In this document: positions 27,501 to 33,500 of the stretch, piece after piece
Numbering within the stretch: position 1 is the stretch's first letter
Layout: each line of letters starts with the position of its first letter
NCBI GenBank assembly: GCA_964370305.1
Contig: CAYJIU010000009.1
Span: 1 to 37,248, forward strand
Reading direction: 5' to 3'
Source: CAYJAD01 sp964370305
GTDB lineage: Bacteria > Desulfobacterota > Desulfovibrionia > Desulfovibrionales > Desulfovibrionaceae
Length of the DNA stretch: 37,248 bases
Position numbers and translations under genes: made by a program
Notes under the pieces: generated by a model
Told to the model about the DNA's origin: nothing
The model's input: the letters and a program-made list of their open reading frames with translations, nothing else
Database searches by the model: none

Positions 27501-30500
27501 TATATAAAGAATATCTGTACCTATTTCAAAATCCTGAATGGTAATGGAGCTTGCTTTGTTGGTGCTACTATCAATAGTAAATACATCTGCACCTTCACCA
27601 CCAAATAAAACGCCTTTAGATGCACCGCTAATCTTAACAGTAATACTGTCAGCCCCAGCACCGCCACTTACTATACCATTACTCATGGTGGCTATGTGGA
27701 AGGTATCTGCCCTGTCACTGCCTGTTAGCTCTCCGCCGCTCATGTTAAAGCCGGCGGTTTCGGACTTAGCTACATTAAAGCCATCACTGCCAGATAGGGT
27801 GACTTCTGCACCAGCCCCAATGCCGCCATTAAGGAAGATTTTATCGACATCACCACCATTGGTAAATGTAGCCGCACTCTTGATTTGATTGATCACATAG
27901 ATTTCATCTTCACCAGCGCCGCTATCAATGGAGCTACCATTTAAGGTTGTTACTTTAATGGTGTCATTGCCAGCACCGCTAGAAATGCTACTATGATTGG
28001 CTGTGGTGATGGTGATACTATCATCGCCTTCTCCATCAAAGATATAACTATTTGTGGATGTGGTGACAGTAATAGTATCAGCTCCATCGTTACCAACAAT
28101 AGAACTGTTCGCTAGGGTAATTACTTTAATGTTATCTGTACCGTCTCCGCCATTAATTGTGCCATCGGTAAGCGTGGTTACGGTTATGCTATCATCCCCG
28201 TCGCCACCATTAATTGTGCTTTCAGCCGTGGCTGAGCCTACGGTAATGGTGTCATTGCCATGGCCGCCAAAAATGTCTGTACCTTCTGCAAGACCGGTGA
28301 CTTTGATGATGTCATTGTAGGCAGTTGTATCACTACCACCATTTTCATCCCCATAAATACTGGATGCATAGGCATTTTTAACGGTAATAGTATCTGCATC
28401 AATGCCACCCTCAATGGTTCCACGGTTAAGCGTGGTCATGGTAATGGTGTCATTACCATCACCGCCATTAAGGCTAAAGCCGCCGTCAACTTTATCACCC
28501 ATGCCGGTAGTCACGGTGATTTTGTCATCACCAGCATCGCCCAAGACGTTGCCGCCACGAGCCGTGGTTACGGTGATAACATCATTGCCAGTACCGCCAT
28601 CGGCTACGCCGCCATTCATGGTGGTAACTTTTATGGTGTCGTTATTCTCTTGACCTGTAACACTTTCGCCATTCAAGGTGGTTATGGTTATGGTGTCGTC
28701 ACCGATACCGCCACGTACTGAACTACCGCTCATGCTGTCATCTGTAAATGCAAATGGCTCATGAGGTTGTACAGGTACAGTCTTGGTAGTAATAAGACCT
28801 GTAGTACCATCAGCATATGTTGCGTAATAGTCTATATTAAAAGTACCGGTTGTATTAGACTGAAAATCAAATTCGCCCTGTAGGGTGAAGGTAATAGTCC
28901 CGTGGCTAGACGTCCATGTGATGGAGCCGTCAGGTTTTGTTGCCTTAGTCCAATCGTCTATAGTTTCTGCGCCATAAAGTTTAATACTCCCCATGGTAAT
29001 ATCTTGCACGGGGCTTGCAACGTTGATGGTGTTTATGGTGATTTTATCATTGCCGGCACCGCCATCCACTACGCCTCTATTCATGGTGGTAACCTCAATG
29101 GTATCATCGTCATTACCGCCATTTATTGTACCGACCTGCATGGTGTCCACGTCTATGCTATCATTACCAGTTTGGCCATGCACCGAACCACCATTCATAG
29201 TGGTTATGTCAATGCTGTCTTTGCCCCCTCCACTCTCAATACTGCTACTACCTGCGGTTGTACCTATGGTTATTTTATCGTTGCCTGCACCTGCGTCAAT
29301 CTCAGAGTTAGTAGCATGGCTTACAGTAATATTATTGTTACCTTCGCCGCCATGAATCTCAGAAAGATTAATAGCATTGGCTACGCTAATGGTGTCATTG
29401 CCATGACCGCCATAGATGTTTGTATTGTCAGCTAGGCCAGTAACTTTAATAAGGTCATTGTAAGAGACGGTTGTATCAGCACCGCTACCGCCATCAATGT
29501 CACCATAAATATAAGCATTACTTGCATTTTCCACGGTAATGGTGTCAACACCCAATTTACTCCCAGCCTTGGTGGCTGTACCACCCTCGATGGTTCCGCC
29601 ATTCATGGCTGTTACGTCAATGTTGTCATTGCCAGTGCCAGCGTCAATTTTGTGTTGTCCAATTTCAGCACTAGTAAAGCTGTCCACGATAATTTTATCA
29701 TTACCATCACCGCCAGAAATATTGCTAGAACTAGCTAAGGTTACGTCAATGCTATCATTACCTTCATCGCCCAAAATGCTACTAGCACTAACTGAGGTTA
29801 CGTGAAAGCTATCATTACCAGAAGAACCATAAACAGCTGATGAATTTACCATTGTGCCAATGGTAAAGACATCATGGCCGCCTGCGCCATCAGTGCCGTC
29901 TATGGAGCTGTTGTTTAGATATTCTATATCAAAGGTGCCACGCCCAGTATTCCCATTGGCACTAATACTGGCATTATTCATATTGGTAATATCAAATACA
30001 TTAATGCCACCATCTGTGTCTTCAATAACGACACTGCCTTCACCCACAGTAGTATCACCAAGGTTTTGTATGCTATAGGTATCATTGCCAGCACCGCCGT
30101 CAATGGTGCCGTCACGCAAATTAGTTACTTTTATGTAGTCATTACCGGCGCCAAGGTTGATGGTGTCATCGCCTACATTTCCTCCTCCCTCAGCTTGTCC
30201 ATCAACATTAAGCGTGCCAATTTCAAATTTATCATTTTTATCGCTAAATTCTAAATTATCCACGCCAGCTTCGTCAGTGATACGACCAATGCTAATAAAG
30301 CCGCCGTCGGAGCCTGTGCTAATGCCCTCATGTTCAGTAGTATCACTGCCGTTAGTATATTTAATACCTACGCCAGCATATTCGCCTTCAATAACAATGC
30401 TATCTTGGCCGTCAGTGTTGTATTTAATGGTGGCAGTGCCAGCGTCTTCGGCACCAATGCTACCCACAGTAATGCTATCTGTACCTTGCCAGAGATTAAT

Positions 30501-33500
30501 TTCTCCTGCATTGTTACCAGAACGCAGCGTGCCTATGGAGAAGCCTTCATTTGCTTTACCTTCATAAAACTCTAATTTCTCTATACCCACATTGGTGATT
30601 TCATTCACATGAATAAAGCCACCGTCTTTGCCGGTGGAGAGCATGCCATTGCCATCATCAGCTCCGCCAGTATATGCACTATTAATGGTAATGTTATCAA
30701 AGCCATCATTGTCATAAGTGAATGTAGCATCATTTTCAAAACCATTAATGGTTACGGTATCATTACCAGTTTTAAGGTCAACGTTCTCGCTTAGATTACC
30801 GCTAAGTATAAGGCCATCATTGCCCCTACCAAAGGTAATATCTGCATTATCGCCAAGGCCAGTAGCTATTAAGGTGCCACCGTCATCATCGGCAGCAAAA
30901 TCACCATTAAAGCTCCAACCCACATGCAAGGTATCATTACCCTTGCCTAGTAAATCGGTAATTTCTGTGTCTGTTTTAGCAGAGTTATTAGTACCAATCG
31001 ATAAAGAATCATGCCCATTGCCAAGGGTAATTTCGCCGCTTGTCCATGTATTAATCTCAATGGTGCCGCCGTCAGTGCCGGTGGAAAGGGCAAAATAATT
31101 ATCATCGGCATCCGTGGTATTGCCAGTAGCATCGGCAATCATACCCGCACGATATTCATTTAATACTATGGTATCTTGACCTTTGTTATCATAATGAATG
31201 CTGCCACCAATGCTGTCTTCACCTGATGAATTATCTATAAGGTTGCCCTTTATACGATCATTACCGGTGCCAGTAGAAATAAACGAATCACCTGCAATGT
31301 TAGTGGCAATATTTACAGTATCGCTTCCGCTACCCCCAATAATAACTACATTGGATGCTGTGCCGGCGGTTTGTATATAGTTATTGCCGGTGCCAAGATC
31401 AACAACAGCACTATAGGAATTTTGTAAGATAATACGGTCATCGCCAGCTCCAGCATAGATTATGGTGCCATCTTGTGCACTTTCAAGATTCATGCTATCA
31501 TTACCGGCACCAGTATCAATGAGGGTATTGGTGGTAGTTACAGGATCATCTTGATCAGAAGTAATAATGGTATCATTACCATTGCCTAGGCTGATTTTAG
31601 CGTTTTGAACCTTTGCATCTAAAAACACATTATCGTTACTTGCCCCAAGGATTAATTCTTGGCCGTCAAGGTCTGATTTTACTCGGATTATGTTCTTGCC
31701 AGCACCTAAATTAATGCTATATTTTCCGTTAATTTCGTTGTCGTCTAGTTGTAAAATAAGCGTATCATTACCAGCACCGGCACTAATATTGCCGCCGCGC
31801 AAGCCGTATTTAACGGTAATTTGATTATCGCCTTCGCCAGCATTAATGGTGCCGCCATTGAAGTAGCCTACATCAATGCTATCATTGCCATCTTGACCAT
31901 TGATGGTGCCGCCATGCATGCGAAAAATATCAACGCTGTCATTGCCGTCATTGGTATTGATTGTGCCCTTGTATATGTCATTAATTTTGATTGTGCCGAT
32001 ATTTTCATCACTATCATTGATGGTGCCACCATCCATGATGCCTATGTCAATGGTGTCTCCTGCGCTGGCATTAATGGTGCCGCCAAGTATGGAGTTTACC
32101 CTAACACTGTCAGCCCCAGCGTCGCTATTTAGCGTGCCGGCGGTCATGCTGTCTATTGTAATACTGTCAATCCCAGCGTCGCCGCTAATAATGCCGCCCT
32201 TGAAATTGTCTATGCTAATGGTGTCATTACCATCCCCAGCATTGATGGTGCCACCGCTCATGGTGGTTATGTCAACACGGTCTCCCCCAGCGTCGCCGTT
32301 GATGGTGCCGCGGCTGAATGTGCCGTCAATAATTACGGTGTCGCCATCATTACCGCCCGCAATGGTGCCACCGCTCATGGTGGTGACACGAAGATGATCT
32401 ACGCCATCCCCACCATCCATAAGGCCGGATCCGCTTAGCGTGGTGGTGGAAATATAATCATTACCAGCACCGCCGTAAACCTTGCCGCCACTAAGCGTGC
32501 CTTTGAGTTCATCGGGGTCTATGATGTTATTATTGTCAGCATCAAAGGTATTGCCAACATATATACTGTCATTATCAGCACCACCATTAATGGTACCATT
32601 ATTCATGATGGCCGTGGCTTTGAAGCTATCGGCATCGGTAAATTTTCTGCCGATTTGTATGGTGTCTTCTCCGCCGTCACCATTTAAGACACCTGTTGTT
32701 CCAAGGCCAGTGGCGGAGATGTAGTCAAGCCCTTCACCACCACTAATGACTGCGCCATTGACAGTGTTTAAGATAACACTATCATTGCCAGCTTGCATGA
32801 AAATATCTTTGAGGCCAAAACTGCCGGCAAGAGCTTTATTAATGGTGAGGGTGTCTTGACCCGCACCAAATTGCAGTTTGCCAGTGCCCAAGGTGTCAAG
32901 GGTGATCACGCCGCCATCGTCGCCAGTGGCTAGGCCGTAGAAGGTGCCAGCCGTGGTACTAGTCTGCGCAAAACCAGCATTATAGGTACCCTTGATAGTA
33001 ATGTTGTCGGTGTCGTCAGCATCATACTTAAGTGTAGAGCCAGTGCTTAAAGCCCCAATGCTAACATGGTCTGCGCCAGTGCCAGCATCAACAACGGCAT
33101 TGGTCACAGTGCCTTTTATGTCTATGTCATCATTGTCGCCAAGGGTGTTAATTTCTTTTTTAACTGCACTTGTGCCAGCAAGGTTTTTATTAATGGTTAT
33201 GCTGTCATTACCTGCACCAAAGACCAATTGCCCAGTACCTAAGGTATCAAGAGTGATAGAACCACCATCAGAACCTGTGCTTAAAGCCGTGGCTTCGCCA
33301 GCCGCATCAACCACCATGCCATCATTATAAGTTCCTTTAATGGTTATGTTATCTAGGTCGTCAGTGTTATAGGTGAGGGTAGAGCCCTTGCCCATGGCCC
33401 CTACGCTAAAGACGTCTGCACCTGTGCCTAAATTTACCTGCACATTGGTGGCGGTGGAAGAAATGCTCACGGTATCAGCACCGCCATGGGTGTTAATTTG

